Positions 24,825 through 35,328 of a stretch of DNA of 52,607 nucleotides are shown here, piece after piece. Each line of letters begins with the position of its first letter. The stretch's first letter is position 1. Source of the stretch: Candidatus Poseidoniales archaeon (GTDB lineage: Archaea > Thermoplasmatota > Poseidoniia > Poseidoniales > Poseidoniaceae); the NCBI GenBank assembly GCA_003602535.1, contig QQSA01000021.1:15924-68530 (forward strand). Reading direction: 5' to 3'. The notes beneath the pieces are model-generated. The model saw nothing but the letters and a program-made list of their open reading frames with translations, ran no database searches and was not told where the DNA came from. A program made the translations under genes and the position numbers.

Positions 24825-27002
24825 ATGCGTCGCGGTTTTACAATCTTATGTTTGGTTCTTTTTTTGGCGCCATTGACCGGTTCCCTAGGTAATGATGTTG
24901 ATTCAAATTCGGAATGGTCATCAGAAATTCCTGAAATGACTCCAATCGTTTACGAAGAGGTAAATTGGTGGGAAAGAACAACCATGGATTCCAATAGAAA
25001 TGGGATTTTCGACTCACTTGAAACTTTGAATGAACCAGTTGGTATAGGCCTATCCTATGGCAGAGATGTTACTGATTCAGATGTAGAATTGCTAGAGTCA
25101 ATGGGTTACGAAATTACAGATGTTATTGAGGCAGTGGATGCAGTTCTATTAGGAGTAATCAATTCAGAAGACATTTGGGAATTATCTCAAATTGATGGAG
25201 TTGTCATGGTTGAAAGATATGGGCAAGTTATTTTGTGGGGAGATGTTCAAACTCCAAACATAAAGGCTGAACCATCAGATGTTTATCCACAAGCTGCATG
25301 GGATTATTCGCCAATGGGCGGCCTTGGAATAAACATTGCAATGGTGGATACAGGAACTGATAATGAACATCCTGGATTGAAAGATAAATTCGTGGCAGGG
25401 TATGATGCAGTTTGCTTTGTTCACACAGACCCTGAATGTGTTCTTGCCGGCGGTAGAGAAACTGATGGATCATTTGACCCAGACGATGGTAACCAACATG
25501 GAACTGCTTGTATGGGTATGGCAGCTGCTACCGGCTTAGATGCTAATGGAGAGCAAACTGGCTTCGAAGGTTCTGCACCCAATGCTAGCTTAATCGATGT
25601 GAGGATTGGTACAGATGCTGGAGCAGGTCCATTCGAAAACTATCTTCTTTCACAAGAATTCTATGAATCTGCAATGAATGGTCTTCAATGGATAATAGAC
25701 AACAAGGACACTCCATGGCCTGGTGTTGATGAGAGCCTGTATGGCATAGATATCATTTCACTTTCTTGGGGTATTACCAGCCACGAAGGCGGAGGTAGTG
25801 ATGGAGAAGACATGCACTCACGTATCCTTAACGAAGCAACTCTTGCAGGAATTGCTGTAAGTGTAGCCGCTGGAAACGATGGTTCAGGAAATGATGGTCT
25901 ATCTGGTATGGGTTCTTCTTCTCTATCGATAACGGTTGGAGCTACTGATGACATGAATACAATCGAAAGAGATGACGATACAATCGCAGGTTATTCTAGT
26001 CGTGGCCCTCGTAGAGACAATGGCGATTCTAATCCTATCAATGAGATGAAGCCAGATGTAACTGCATCAGGTTCAGACATTGTGCAAGCAGAAGCTTGTG
26101 TAACTTCAGGTTCTTGTAACAACTTCTTAGGAGGCGATGCTTCACAAAACGGCTACACGGGACGTGGCTCAGGTACTTCTTACGCAACTCCTGCCGTTAC
26201 AGGAGTAATCGCTCTAATGATGGAGGTAAACGATGAAATCAATCCATTGGTGATTAGAGAAATTCTACGTTCAACTGCAGAAAGAAAAGAAACTCTGTCC
26301 GAAGAAGTAGATGGTGAGGGTGTTGAAGATGGCCCATGGGCTACTTATCCAGACATAGATCCTCATTGGAATCGTCATTTTGGTTGGGGCATGGTAGATG
26401 CTCATGATGCAGTATTGACGGCTAAGTATCTCAATGATGTAGGAATAACAACTTCTGATATGAATTTAGACTTGCAAGTGCACATCGAGGATATTTCAAC
26501 TGATGGTACTGTAAATACCTACACAGGTCTAGCATGGAGCCGTGGAGCAGTAATGGATAAAATCGAATATTCTGTAGATGGTGGAGATACATGGACTGAG
26601 GTAATGTATGAAGATGCAAATGGTTCACTTAGTGCCTACGAATCATTTGCATTCCAGTTTGTTGTAGATACAGATTACCTTCCAGAAGGTGACAATATGA
26701 TTATTGTTAGAGGAGTTGACGAAAATGGGGCTTCATCAATGATATCATGGGACTCAGTAACCGGTGGAGGAAATGTCGAATCTTACGGTAGTGGGGATTC
26801 AATTGGCAGATTGCTGTTTATTGGAGTAGTTGGACTTGCAATCCTAATTTTTGGGGCATTTGTAGCAATTCAACAACAAGTGGATGAACCAGTATTATTC
26901 GTTGCTTCAGGCGATGAAATGTCAAAAACGCCTCCAATAATTGATCATGAACCATTGGAAGCGACATTAGTCGATGATGTATCAGATAGCACCTCATCTT
27001 GA
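24825..27002 (+). CDS. Secreted, membrane-anchored S8 (subtilisin-like) protease
   Basis: 725 residues. A signal peptide (FTILCLVLFLAPLTGSLG) is followed by a prodomain resembling the I9 inhibitor fold (about residues 65-140). The catalytic domain has Asp near 175 (IAMVDTGTDNEHPGL), His near 225 (GNQHGTACMGMAAATG) and Ser near 452 (GSGTSYATPAVTG). A beta domain of about 100 residues (SVDGGDTWTEV) and one transmembrane helix (LLFIGVVGLAILIFGAFVA) with an acidic tail complete it. Unlike the 1162-residue protease earlier in the window it lacks a repeat stalk and P-domain. It is 25 nt upstream of the aminotransferase on the same strand. Likely extracellular peptide hydrolysis at the surface. Confidence 0.92.
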   Translation: MRRGFTILCLVLFLAPLTGSLGNDVDSNSEWSSEIPEMTPIVYEEVNWWERTTMDSNRNGIFDSLETLNEPVGIGLSYGRDVTDSDVELLESMGYEITDVIEAVDAVLLGVINSEDIWELSQIDGVVMVERYGQVILWGDVQTPNIKAEPSDVYPQAAWDYSPMGGLGINIAMVDTGTDNEHPGLKDKFVAGYDAVCFVHTDPECVLAGGRETDGSFDPDDGNQHGTACMGMAAATGLDANGEQTGFEGSAPNASLIDVRIGTDAGAGPFENYLLSQEFYESAMNGLQWIIDNKDTPWPGVDESLYGIDIISLSWGITSHEGGGSDGEDMHSRILNEATLAGIAVSVAAGNDGSGNDGLSGMGSSSLSITVGATDDMNTIERDDDTIAGYSSRGPRRDNGDSNPINEMKPDVTASGSDIVQAEACVTSGSCNNFLGGDASQNGYTGRGSGTSYATPAVTGVIALMMEVNDEINPLVIREILRSTAERKETLSEEVDGEGVEDGPWATYPDIDPHWNRHFGWGMVDAHDAVLTAKYLNDVGITTSDMNLDLQVHIEDISTDGTVNTYTGLAWSRGAVMDKIEYSVDGGDTWTEVMYEDANGSLSAYESFAFQFVVDTDYLPEGDNMIIVRGVDENGASSMISWDSVTGGGNVESYGSGDSIGRLLFIGVVGLAILIFGAFVAIQQQVDEPVLFVASGDEMSKTPPIIDHEPLEATLVDDVSDSTSS

Positions 27003-27027
27003 AAAGTGAACTCGTAGTCGACCCGAC

Positions 27028-28176
27028 ATGCGTGGCTTCTCAGATAGAGCAATGGATATCCAACCTACTGGCGTACGCAAGATGTTTGATATGGCAGGTG
27101 ACGATGTAATTTCTTTTGGTTTAGGAGAGCCCGATTTCCAGCCACCTGAAATCGCTATTGAAGCAATGTATCAAGCTATGAAAGATGGTCATAACAAGTA
27201 TACTACTACCGCAGGACTACCAGCTCTACGAAAGAAAATTGCAAAATCTTGGGATCATGTTTGCCCTGGTTTAGATGAGAGCAATGTTTGCATGACAATG
27301 AGTGGTACTAATGCTCTTTTGAACATATTCGCATCGTTGGTAAATCCTGGGAAAAATGTGTTACTTCCAGAACCATATTTTCCATTGTATGGTCCAGATG
27401 TTGGCCTGTGGGGTGGAGAAGCAAGATTTTACGAATGCTTGTTTGAAAATGAGTTTGTTCCTACCATAGAACATCTTGAGACTCTAGTAGATGAAGATAC
27501 AGTTGCGATATTGTATAATTTCCCATCCAATCCAACAGGAGCAACAATTACCAAAGATCAGAGGGATGAATTGCTAAAATTTGCTCAGAGACATGACTTA
27601 TGGTTAATCACTGATGAAGTATATGACCGAATTGTTTTCGATGGCGAACATGTGTCATTTGTTGGTTGTGATAATGACCGTGTTATTCTTGTAAATTCAT
27701 TTTCGAAGACATTTGCTATGACAGGTTGGAGGATTGGTTACATTCTATCTGCAAATTCTGAAGCGATGGCTCAGATGACAAAATTGCAGTATTACATAAC
27801 CGCATGTTCTAATGATGCAATGCAATACGGAGTACTTGCTGCATTTGAAAAGGCAAATGATTACCCAGATGAAATGTGTTCTGAATTCAAAGCACGAAGA
27901 GACCTTATCTGTTCGAGATTAAATGCTATGCCGGGTGTACAATGCCATGTACCTGAAGGAGCATTCTATGTTTTCCCGAAAGTAGATGTCCCTGGGATGT
28001 CAAGTGAGGATGTAGCTATGGAATTGTTGAAAGGAGGTGTTTTGTGTTCACCAGGTAGTGCATTTGGCCCATCAGGTGAAGGTCACCTTAGATTCGCATA
28101 TACAATTTCACGTGAGGATATATCTCTTGGCATGGATAAGACTGAAATCGTGTTGAAAAGATTACGTGGCGATTGA
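27028..28176 (+). CDS. PLP-dependent aminotransferase (class I/II, aspartate aminotransferase-like)
   Basis: 382 residues, complete. Fold type I landmarks are FGLGEPDFQPP, KYTTTAGLPALR, NFPSNPTGATIT, ITDEVYDRIVF, the PLP-lysine motif NSFSKTFAMTGWRIGY (Lys near residue 227) and GHLRFAYTIS with the carboxylate-binding Arg. The family transfers an amino group between an amino acid and 2-oxoglutarate. Whether aspartate, alanine or an aromatic amino acid is the donor cannot be told. The position just downstream of a secreted protease suggests use of released amino acids, but that is weak. The start ATG 27028 gives the usual N-terminus. The stop is one nt from the next ATG. Confidence 0.9.
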   Translation: MRGFSDRAMDIQPTGVRKMFDMAGDDVISFGLGEPDFQPPEIAIEAMYQAMKDGHNKYTTTAGLPALRKKIAKSWDHVCPGLDESNVCMTMSGTNALLNIFASLVNPGKNVLLPEPYFPLYGPDVGLWGGEARFYECLFENEFVPTIEHLETLVDEDTVAILYNFPSNPTGATITKDQRDELLKFAQRHDLWLITDEVYDRIVFDGEHVSFVGCDNDRVILVNSFSKTFAMTGWRIGYILSANSEAMAQMTKLQYYITACSNDAMQYGVLAAFEKANDYPDEMCSEFKARRDLICSRLNAMPGVQCHVPEGAFYVFPKVDVPGMSSEDVAMELLKGGVLCSPGSAFGPSGEGHLRFAYTISREDISLGMDKTEIVLKRLRGD

Positions 28177-28177
28177 G

Positions 28178-28756
28178 ATGTGGTCTGTAATATTGGATTT
28201 CTTCATTGGTGCAATTGTTGCATATATGATTACTAGAGTTCCATATTTGACATTCCCTCGGCTAAAATCTTGGAATGATCATTTCCCTCCTCATCCCGAA
28301 CCTATCTATGTGGATGCATACTTGATACAGAGAGTTCTTCATATGCGTTTATTCTATTGGTTAGGATTGGTATTTGCCATCATCCCTCTTGTATTTGGTT
28401 GGATGAGTATGTCATATGGTTCTCCTGCTATCGGATTTGGATTATGGTGTGTGTCAGGGTGGCTAATTCTTTCTCGCCTTACAGGTTTCATCTCTGATGA
28501 AGACCCTCCTTGGACAAAACAATTGGCTATGCACTTACAATTGGTTAGGAATAAAGCAGACTCAGAAAAGTCTTGCTGCAATTTACCCTATCCTGTTTGG
28601 CAAGTGACTTGTGTAAGGTGTACCAATTGCGGCTCTAAATTGCTAAACAAACCGAGACCTGATTTAGGTCGTCGACGTAGTGATGGATTTATTCGAGGAT
28701 TTTTCCGTTTGATTGTAACGGATGGTAGGCCAATAGTTGCTAGTGAAGAGGAATAA
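28178..28756 (+). CDS. Membrane protein with C-terminal zinc-ribbon-like cysteines
   Basis: 192 residues, not recognised. Three hydrophobic segments are visible (WSVILDFFIGAIVAYMIT, LFYWLGLVFAIIPLVFGWM and IGFGLWCVSGWLIL). A cytosolic tail carries a cysteine cluster (SCCNLPYPVWQVTCVRC then TNCGSKLL) that could bind zinc, and a basic stretch (RPDLGRRR). ATG 28178 is one nt after the aminotransferase stop. GTG 28166 is an alternative that overlaps it. Probably co-transcribed with the aminotransferase. It converges on the next gene with no space between the stops. Confidence 0.6.
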   Translation: MWSVILDFFIGAIVAYMITRVPYLTFPRLKSWNDHFPPHPEPIYVDAYLIQRVLHMRLFYWLGLVFAIIPLVFGWMSMSYGSPAIGFGLWCVSGWLILSRLTGFISDEDPPWTKQLAMHLQLVRNKADSEKSCCNLPYPVWQVTCVRCTNCGSKLLNKPRPDLGRRRSDGFIRGFFRLIVTDGRPIVASEEE

Positions 28757-30148
28757 TCAATCAAACATTGAACCGAATCCTTCGAATTCAGAAGGCTCAT
28801 CTTCTTCAGGCTGAGATGTATCTTCTTCCGGTTGTACATCTGGTAATGAATCGGTATTGTCAACGAATGAGAAAGCATCTTCAGTAGTTGATACAGCATC
28901 CATTCCACTATCGAATGCTTGTGGCGCAGAATTTGCTGCAGCAATTGCGGTATTGCCTGCACTTTGTGCTTTGGAAGCAATTCCTGAGGCTGCTGTTGCC
29001 GCGATTCCAATACCAATTCCAACCGTTGCTCCGGCAACAGCTCCAACAACTCTTCCTGCAGATATCAGTGCGCCACCGTCTCCTTCTTCTTCAGGAGTTT
29101 TAATTTCAACTTCATCTCCCAATCTCATCCATTCTGGAGGAGTTCCCGATCCTCCTCCCAAACAAGCTAATGTTGTGAATGCTGCTAATGGCATTACAGC
29201 CAGTGCAGTTAACAGATCCAAGAAAGATGTTTCAGGAACACTACCAATTCTTAGTAAATCTTCCATGAATGTCTGTTCTAGATCTAAATTGGTAGACAAA
29301 TCTGCTCCTATCCATGATAATACGATTACACTTGCTAACCTACCCATCAGCCATAATACAAGTACAGGTGCTAGCCAAGATAGTTTAGTCATTGAAATCA
29401 ACCATCGTCTAGTGAATGCTGCAGTTGTTATGTGCTTGCGAGCAAATTTAGGAAATACTCTCATCACCATAATTAGTACAATGAGGTAGCAAGCCATTGC
29501 GACCTCTAATCTACGATTTTGTTTAATCCATTCTTCAGGTATGAAAATAATGAAACCTAGTGGAATGATTACCAGCATTAGCTGGAATGGAATTGCCAGT
29601 AGCACTAATCCTCCATGAGTAGAGAGAAGTGAATGTCTTTTGAGAATTCTATCATTGACCATTACTGTTAATTTAGCATGGGGAGATTTAGCATGATTTC
29701 TTCTTGAATTGCGAAGTGTAGCAGCATCTCTCTTAGCCCTGGTCAGTCCAAATGCTGCTCGCCATCCTCCCTTCTCAACTACCGATAGTGGAGTGAATCC
29801 TCCACATAATAATGCAAGCATTAGAGCTAGCATCCCGTATGCTAAGGATGCAGCAATAATCCACGGTATCATTTCAGATTGAAATGACATTGTGAAATTT
29901 TCTGATGCCATTTCAAAATTAATTAGGTAAGTGATAGAAAATGCAGCCATTGGAGTTAAGAATATTTGACAGAAAACTAGTCCAGTTAACCACAGGCGAG
30001 CAGCCATAGGACCTTTGTTAGAATACTCACCCACACTAGCACCCCAACTCTTTGCTTTCTCAAAGGTTGCCCTCGATTCATACCTGCAAGTACCGATTAA
30101 AACACTTCTTTGAATATGCCAATTAACTTCTGTCCCCTTCGGGGACAT
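28757..30148 (-). CDS. Polytopic membrane protein of unknown function with acidic C-terminus
   Basis: 463 residues from ATG 30148. About eight hydrophobic segments are visible (LWLTGLVFCQIFLTPMAA, IIAASLAYGMLALMLALLC, LVLLAIPFQLMLVIIPLGFI, LVLWLMGRLASVIVLSW, LTALAVMPLAAFTTLACLGG and a Gly/Ala-rich GRVVGAVAGATVGIGIGIAA). The acidic tail ends EFEGFGSMFD. No catalytic motif is recognised. An ATG at 30199 is in frame and would add residues with a His/Cys-rich stretch (ACEHSLAYECPLH), but it overlaps the divergent gene. A TATA-like acatag on the reverse strand about 27 nt upstream of 30148 favours the shorter form. The start codon lies inside a strong inverted repeat. Confidence 0.55.
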   Translation of the reverse strand: MSPKGTEVNWHIQRSVLIGTCRYESRATFEKAKSWGASVGEYSNKGPMAARLWLTGLVFCQIFLTPMAAFSITYLINFEMASENFTMSFQSEMIPWIIAASLAYGMLALMLALLCGGFTPLSVVEKGGWRAAFGLTRAKRDAATLRNSRRNHAKSPHAKLTVMVNDRILKRHSLLSTHGGLVLLAIPFQLMLVIIPLGFIIFIPEEWIKQNRRLEVAMACYLIVLIMVMRVFPKFARKHITTAAFTRRWLISMTKLSWLAPVLVLWLMGRLASVIVLSWIGADLSTNLDLEQTFMEDLLRIGSVPETSFLDLLTALAVMPLAAFTTLACLGGGSGTPPEWMRLGDEVEIKTPEEEGDGGALISAGRVVGAVAGATVGIGIGIAATAASGIASKAQSAGNTAIAAANSAPQAFDSGMDAVSTTEDAFSFVDNTDSLPDVQPEEDTSQPEEDEPSEFEGFGSMFD

Positions 30149-30160
30149 GTGAAGGGGACA
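30131..30160. repeat. Nested inverted repeat between divergent genes
   Basis: TGTCCCCTTC (30131-30140) and GAAGGGGACA (30151-30160) are perfect 10-bp complements. An alternative short hairpin, TGTCCCC-TTC-GGGGACA (30131-30147), uses the same left arm. The two hairpins are mutually exclusive, and ATG 30148 of the reverse gene lies in the spacer between the arms. It could act as an operator or RNA switch. Confidence 0.7.
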
Positions 30161-30191
30161 TTCATATGCCAAACTATGTTCGCATGCTGTG

Positions 30192-33100
30192 ATGAACATG
30201 CGCAAGACGATACCACTTCTATTGGTGACAATCCTTCTCATGCAATCTCTACTAGTTTTGACTGTGGATGAAGTCGAAGCTACAATGGGCCGCGGTGGCT
30301 CTTCTGATGATTTCTCAGTTTCAGAAATAGAATTCAATTCTTCTGAAGAAAATCATTGGATTCAGCCTGATGGAAGTGTGGTAGTTTACATTGCTAAGGG
30401 CGATATTGTTGATATTTCCGTTGAAGTTCGTCGAGGAGGTGGGGCATTAACAGGTTCTAGTGCTACTGTCTCGGTTGAAATGGTTCATCCAATCGGATAT
30501 GTTATGAATTCAACTTCCTGGGAAACAGTCCCTATGCTCGGAGGTCAATCTTACACCGATTCATTCACTTGGGATGCATATGTTGCTCATTCATATCTGA
30601 ATGTTTCATCTAACGAATTGTCAGGTGGAATAATAATTAGAGCCACAGTTTTCAATTCTGCAGATGATCGAAATGAGAACGATGTGATGGAGAAGTCATT
30701 GCCTGTTGCTATTGCTCAGGATGACATGGATGCTGAAGGCGATCCTCGTGACCAAGCTCTACCAACCGCTTCCAAAGCAACTTTCTATGGTGGAGAATAT
30801 CCAATCGACGGCAGTGATGCTACAGGAATTGGAATCTGGCAGGAAGACGGCACTTCTTCTGCAGTTGGTTCTGCAAATTGGCGTCATTCAAATGCAGGTT
30901 CAGATTACCCTTCTGCATCACGAAGCCGTCTCGTATTCGCATTCAGAGGAGCAGATAGTAACTGTGGTTACGGTGCCTCTTTGGATGGTGGTCTGTCACA
31001 ACAATACATTCAGTGGATGTGTAAGGTTCAACTCAACTCAGCAGGATTAGTTTCTGCGCAAATGCACGCCCAAACATGGGGCCAAATGGGTGCAGGGGAC
31101 ATGGTCGCACTAGAATTATGGAGAGGAAACGGTGCTCCTGAAAATACGATTTACCATAATTTTGCTGAAGATATGCCAAGTACAGCAGCTGGTTCTTGGA
31201 GTAATATTTCTTGGGATCCTACTGACCAACTTGGTGGTCACTCGTGGTCATATGGTATATTATTCCAATCAGATGGTTCAGGTGCTTCAAGTGGAATGCA
31301 TGTAGATGACTTCGTAATGTTTGGTATTGAGAAAGTTAGTGAATATACTTTAGATATCGATTGTGATAACCCTACTGGCGGATACACCACGCCTCCAAAT
31401 ACAATTGTTCCAATGTATTGTACAATTACCAATAATGGATACATGGGTGCTCAGGTAAGATTACAATCAAACATATCGAATACAACTTGGATGAATCCAA
31501 GTCTGCCGATGATTAGAATTGATAGCGACAATCCTAATCAGCACGGAACCAATGTAATTCTGCCAGTAATTCCTGGAGGAAATACTTCGGAAATGTGGAT
31601 TAATCTTTCAATACCTGCGGGAGCAGATGTCCAACAACAAGTTTGGCAAGTTTGGTGGGAAGATGCAGGCGGTACACAATTGGGTGAAATGGGCAGGATT
31701 GCTACTGATATTGCGATAACGGAACAGTATGGTGTTCACCTTTCATCTACCGCTCCTCTTCTTGCAACATCTTTGCTTCCTGGTGAGTCGGCAGATATAC
31801 CGTTTAAATTACAGAATGCAGGTAACAGAGAAGCAGGATTTACAGTTACATCTAATTTCCAAGCAGACAACTGGGTTGCATATGTTACCGATTTAAATCA
31901 CCAAATTGTCCAGATGCCAATGCCTCTTGCTAAGGGCGAACAATTAGAATTGTTACTGAACGTAACAGCTCCTGAAGATTCATCTCCTGGTGAGATTCCT
32001 TTCTCGTTGAGAGCAGTATGTCCTTCTTGTGGACAATCATTATTTGGAAATGATGTGATTTCTAAGAAGATAGATGTTCCAGTTCTCAGAGAACTTTCAA
32101 TGGCTGCTGAGGAATTGTATGTTGAAGCACCTGCTAACGGGAACACTAGAATTGTGTATGTAGATTTATTGAATCTTGGAAATGATGATGAAGCCTATTC
32201 TCTCGATTTAGTAGAGTCGAATTGGCGCCTACAAGCTTCTCTTTCAGCTGATGAAACCCCGGTCTTAGATGCATGGGATGGCGAAACTAGTATTGCTTTG
32301 AATCTACCAATGCCAATCGGACTTGCTCCTGGCTTATACACTGCTAGAATTACAGCCTCTAGTATCGATGATCCATCGGTCCAAGAGCAAATTACAATCA
32401 ATGTCGAGGTGACAAATACTTCATCTGCAGGAGTTTCAGATGAAGTTGCAGATCAATCATATATTCCAGGTGGAGATCCACAATCTATGAGATTTGAAAT
32501 TACTAACAATGGAAATAAGGCTGATAGATTCGTTATGAGTATGGATGCTCCAGAGGGAATGAATGCACAATTCGAACAACTGATTGGAGAAAATTTGACC
32601 CCTCTACTCAATCCAGGAGAATCTTACAATGTTACAGTTACCTTCACATTTGATGATGATGTCAACGGCCAACTAGTTCTAAAGGTAATTGCAACAAGTG
32701 TAAATGACAATGATGTCACATCGGATGGTACATGCACTTATCTGGTCGGTTCACAGAACTGGCTGCGAATTATCTCAACAGAATCAATCATGATTTCCGA
32801 ATCTGGTAAAGTTGAAGTTGTTGTGAGAGTCAGGAATCAATATGATGCAGGTCAATCTGTAACTATGTCAATTGATCAACAAGGTAACAATAAATGGTAC
32901 AGTGCGTCAATAAAGAATACAGATAGGGATTTCTGGTTGGAAGTGGAAGGTGAAAGAGAAGTTACAATCATTTTGGATGTTCCATCTTCTGTTCTAGAAA
33001 CTCTTGATGAAGATTATGTTGATACTTATGTGAAAGTATGGGCCAAATCAAATTCTGTAGAAGAGTCAGCTTCTCTAGATTTACCAATCACACTGAAGAG

Positions 33101-33542
33101 TGTAGAATCAACAGATGATGAATCTGCAGGCTCTGGTTCAACAGATTGGGTCTCTGTTAGTATTTGGATTGTAGGAGCTGCTCTAATCATTTCTTTGCTT
33201 GGTGTATTATTGATGGTTATCAATAGTACCGAAGAAGAGGAAGCACAGCAATGGGACGACAATGGATATGAAGATAACTTGTCAGCAACTTACGGTTCAG
33301 TCGCTGCAGCACCTACGGTTGGTGCGATGGGAATTGAAAAAGCCGTTCCTGAAATATCTCCTCCAACCGTAGTCAATGTGGCTAATGTAAACGATGTGAC
33401 CACATATGATAGTGCTACATCAGGAGATGTTAACTCCAATTCTGAAGTGACTGGGCCTCCAGTACCAGAGGCAGGCTTACCAGAAGGTTGGACCATGGAT
33501 CAATGGGCGCATTACGGTCAACAATGGCTAGATAGTCAATAA
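30192..33542 (+). CDS. Large secreted, membrane-anchored protein with Ig-like (CARDB/NEW3-type) repeats
   Basis: 1116 residues. A signal peptide (IPLLLVTILLMQSLLVLTV) is followed by a long extracellular region. Several beta-sandwich modules contain phrases typical of NEW3/CARDB domains (MRFEITNNGNKADRFV, LLNPGESYNVTVTFTFDDD, IPFKLQNAGNREAGF, VYVDLLNLGNDDEAYSLDL). A single anchor helix (SIWIVGAALIISLLGVLLMVI) precedes an acidic cytosolic tail, which ends with a motif reading GWTMDQWAHYGQQW. No catalytic site is recognised. Starts GTG 30189, ATG 30192 and ATG 30198 are equivalent. Probably an adhesive or substrate-binding surface protein; function unknown. Confidence 0.75.
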   Translation: MNMRKTIPLLLVTILLMQSLLVLTVDEVEATMGRGGSSDDFSVSEIEFNSSEENHWIQPDGSVVVYIAKGDIVDISVEVRRGGGALTGSSATVSVEMVHPIGYVMNSTSWETVPMLGGQSYTDSFTWDAYVAHSYLNVSSNELSGGIIIRATVFNSADDRNENDVMEKSLPVAIAQDDMDAEGDPRDQALPTASKATFYGGEYPIDGSDATGIGIWQEDGTSSAVGSANWRHSNAGSDYPSASRSRLVFAFRGADSNCGYGASLDGGLSQQYIQWMCKVQLNSAGLVSAQMHAQTWGQMGAGDMVALELWRGNGAPENTIYHNFAEDMPSTAAGSWSNISWDPTDQLGGHSWSYGILFQSDGSGASSGMHVDDFVMFGIEKVSEYTLDIDCDNPTGGYTTPPNTIVPMYCTITNNGYMGAQVRLQSNISNTTWMNPSLPMIRIDSDNPNQHGTNVILPVIPGGNTSEMWINLSIPAGADVQQQVWQVWWEDAGGTQLGEMGRIATDIAITEQYGVHLSSTAPLLATSLLPGESADIPFKLQNAGNREAGFTVTSNFQADNWVAYVTDLNHQIVQMPMPLAKGEQLELLLNVTAPEDSSPGEIPFSLRAVCPSCGQSLFGNDVISKKIDVPVLRELSMAAEELYVEAPANGNTRIVYVDLLNLGNDDEAYSLDLVESNWRLQASLSADETPVLDAWDGETSIALNLPMPIGLAPGLYTARITASSIDDPSVQEQITINVEVTNTSSAGVSDEVADQSYIPGGDPQSMRFEITNNGNKADRFVMSMDAPEGMNAQFEQLIGENLTPLLNPGESYNVTVTFTFDDDVNGQLVLKVIATSVNDNDVTSDGTCTYLVGSQNWLRIISTESIMISESGKVEVVVRVRNQYDAGQSVTMSIDQQGNNKWYSASIKNTDRDFWLEVEGEREVTIILDVPSSVLETLDEDYVDTYVKVWAKSNSVEESASLDLPITLKSVESTDDESAGSGSTDWVSVSIWIVGAALIISLLGVLLMVINSTEEEEAQQWDDNGYEDNLSATYGSVAAAPTVGAMGIEKAVPEISPPTVVNVANVNDVTTYDSATSGDVNSNSEVTGPPVPEAGLPEGWTMDQWAHYGQQWLDSQ

Positions 33543-33570
33543 TTATCTCTAGCGATGGATTGAAGGCGTA

Positions 33571-35226
33571 ATGCCCGTGGGAACAACTACTGAGGCACTG
33601 ATTATGTATGGAAATGGACAAGCACCGATATTCATTCTAAAAGATGGAGTTCAGCGAACAAGAGGTCGCAGTGCTCAATCTAACAACATTGCAGCAGCAA
33701 AGGCTGTTGCAGACGCAGTAAGAAGCACTCTTGGTCCTAAGGGAATGGACAAAATGCTAGTTGATAGCATGGGTGATGTGGTAATCACCAATGATGGTGC
33801 CACTATATTGAAAGAAATGGATATTGAACATCCTGCTGCAAAGATGATTATCGAAGTTGCTAAGACTCAAGAGCAGCATTGCTATGATGGGACAACATCT
33901 GCAGTAGTTCTCTCGGGTGAATTGTTGAAGAGATCTGAAGATTTGATTGAACAAAATGTTCACCCTACTGTAATTTGTGAAGGTTTCAGACTTGCTGCTG
34001 AAAAAGCAGTAGGATGTCTTGAATCCCATGGTATTTCAACAAAGAATGATGATTCTGTTTTGATGGAAGTTGCTAAGACTTCCCTTACAGGTAAATCTGC
34101 GGGCGCAGTAAAGTCATTTTTGGCAGATATCTGTGTTAGAGCGGTCAATTCAGTTGGTACAATTGAGGATGGAGAAAGAATGGTCGACCTTTCAGATATT
34201 AAGGTTGAAAAGCGCCAGGGAGGATCTATCAAAGATAGTACCCTTGTGGATGGAATTATTTTGGACAAAGAAAGAGTTCATGCAGGTATGCCACGTTCAA
34301 TTTCCGACGCCAAGATTGCTTTGATTAACAGTGCGATTGAAGTTAAGAAGACAGAAGTCGATGCTAAGATTCAGATCACAGATCCGTCAATGCTTGCATC
34401 ATTCCTCGAAGAAGAAGAGAATTACATTCGAACTTTAGTAGAGAAAATACAGGCTAGTGGTGCTAATGCAATCATTTGTCAGAAAGGTATTGACGACCTT
34501 GCTCAGCACTACATGTCAAAAGCAGGAATCTTCGCAATACGCCGTGCTAAAAAGAGTGACATGGAAGCACTTTCTAAGGCAACAGGAGGTCGAGTCGTTA
34601 CCAATATTGATGATTTGACATTCGAAGATTTGGGATCAGCTGCTAAAGTAGAAGAGCGCAAGATCGGCGAATCAGATATGACCTTCATTACCGGTTGTCC
34701 TGAAGCCAAATCGGTTTCAGTTCTACTAAGGGGCGGAACCGAACACGTAGTCGACGAGATTCGTCGTGCTTTCGATGATGCAGTAGGCGTAGTTTCAGTC
34801 GCATGGGAAGATGGTGCAGTTCTGACTGGTGGAGGTAGTGTTCTAGCCGCTCTATCTCGTGATTTGAGGGCTTATGCTGAATCGATTGGTGGTCGTGAAC
34901 AAATGGCAATCGAAGCGTTTGCAAGTGCACTGGAAATTATTCCTAGAACTCTTGCGGAAAATGCAGGTTTAGATCCAGTGACGACAATAATCGAATTAAG
35001 AAAATCTCATGCTGATGGAAATGCAAATTCCGGAATCAACGTTGAAGAAGGCGGTGTAATGGATATGTTTGAAGCAAATGTTTTGGAGCCCCAGAGGGTA
35101 GTAGAACAAGCAATTCAGTCAGCAACAGAGACTGCAATTATGATTCTTAGAATCGACGATGTAATTTCTTCCAAAGGAATATCTGGTGAAGATATGATGG
35201 GTGGAATGGACGATTTCCACATGTGA
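33571..35226 (+). CDS. Thermosome subunit (group II chaperonin, TCP-1/CCT family)
   Basis: ATP-driven folding of cytosolic proteins in a double-ring complex. 551 residues, with the family blocks [81 protein letters not shown]-type and [12 protein letters not shown]. The C-terminus ends in Gly/Met ([11 protein letters not shown]), as in other thermosomes. The N-terminal 11 residues ([11 protein letters not shown]) may be extra: ATG 33604 ([13 protein letters not shown]) gives the standard N-terminus. An A/T box at about 33539-33549 sits 26 nt from 33571 and favours the longer form. Only one subunit is present in this window. Confidence 0.95.
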   Translation: MPVGTTTEALIMYGNGQAPIFILKDGVQRTRGRSAQSNNIAAAKAVADAVRSTLGPKGMDKMLVDSMGDVVITNDGATILKEMDIEHPAAKMIIEVAKTQEQHCYDGTTSAVVLSGELLKRSEDLIEQNVHPTVICEGFRLAAEKAVGCLESHGISTKNDDSVLMEVAKTSLTGKSAGAVKSFLADICVRAVNSVGTIEDGERMVDLSDIKVEKRQGGSIKDSTLVDGIILDKERVHAGMPRSISDAKIALINSAIEVKKTEVDAKIQITDPSMLASFLEEEENYIRTLVEKIQASGANAIICQKGIDDLAQHYMSKAGIFAIRRAKKSDMEALSKATGGRVVTNIDDLTFEDLGSAAKVEERKIGESDMTFITGCPEAKSVSVLLRGGTEHVVDEIRRAFDDAVGVVSVAWEDGAVLTGGGSVLAALSRDLRAYAESIGGREQMAIEAFASALEIIPRTLAENAGLDPVTTIIELRKSHADGNANSGINVEEGGVMDMFEANVLEPQRVVEQAIQSATETAIMILRIDDVISSKGISGEDMMGGMDDFHM

Positions 35227-35263
35227 TTTTTTGTCCACAGAAATTCTCTCCCTTTAGGGAGAG
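35227..35263 (+). terminator. T-run and hairpin after the thermosome gene
   Basis: Six T follow directly after the stop codon (35227-35232). A 7-bp hairpin, CTCTCCC-TTTA-GGGAGAG, lies at 35246-35263. A T-tract is a typical archaeal terminator; the hairpin may add to it or belong to the next leader. Confidence 0.45.
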
Positions 35264-35328
35264 GCACGAACCTTCAAAGACTACATCCTAGTGGAATGTA
35301 TTGCTCAGCGTGAGCATTAGGTGAACTC

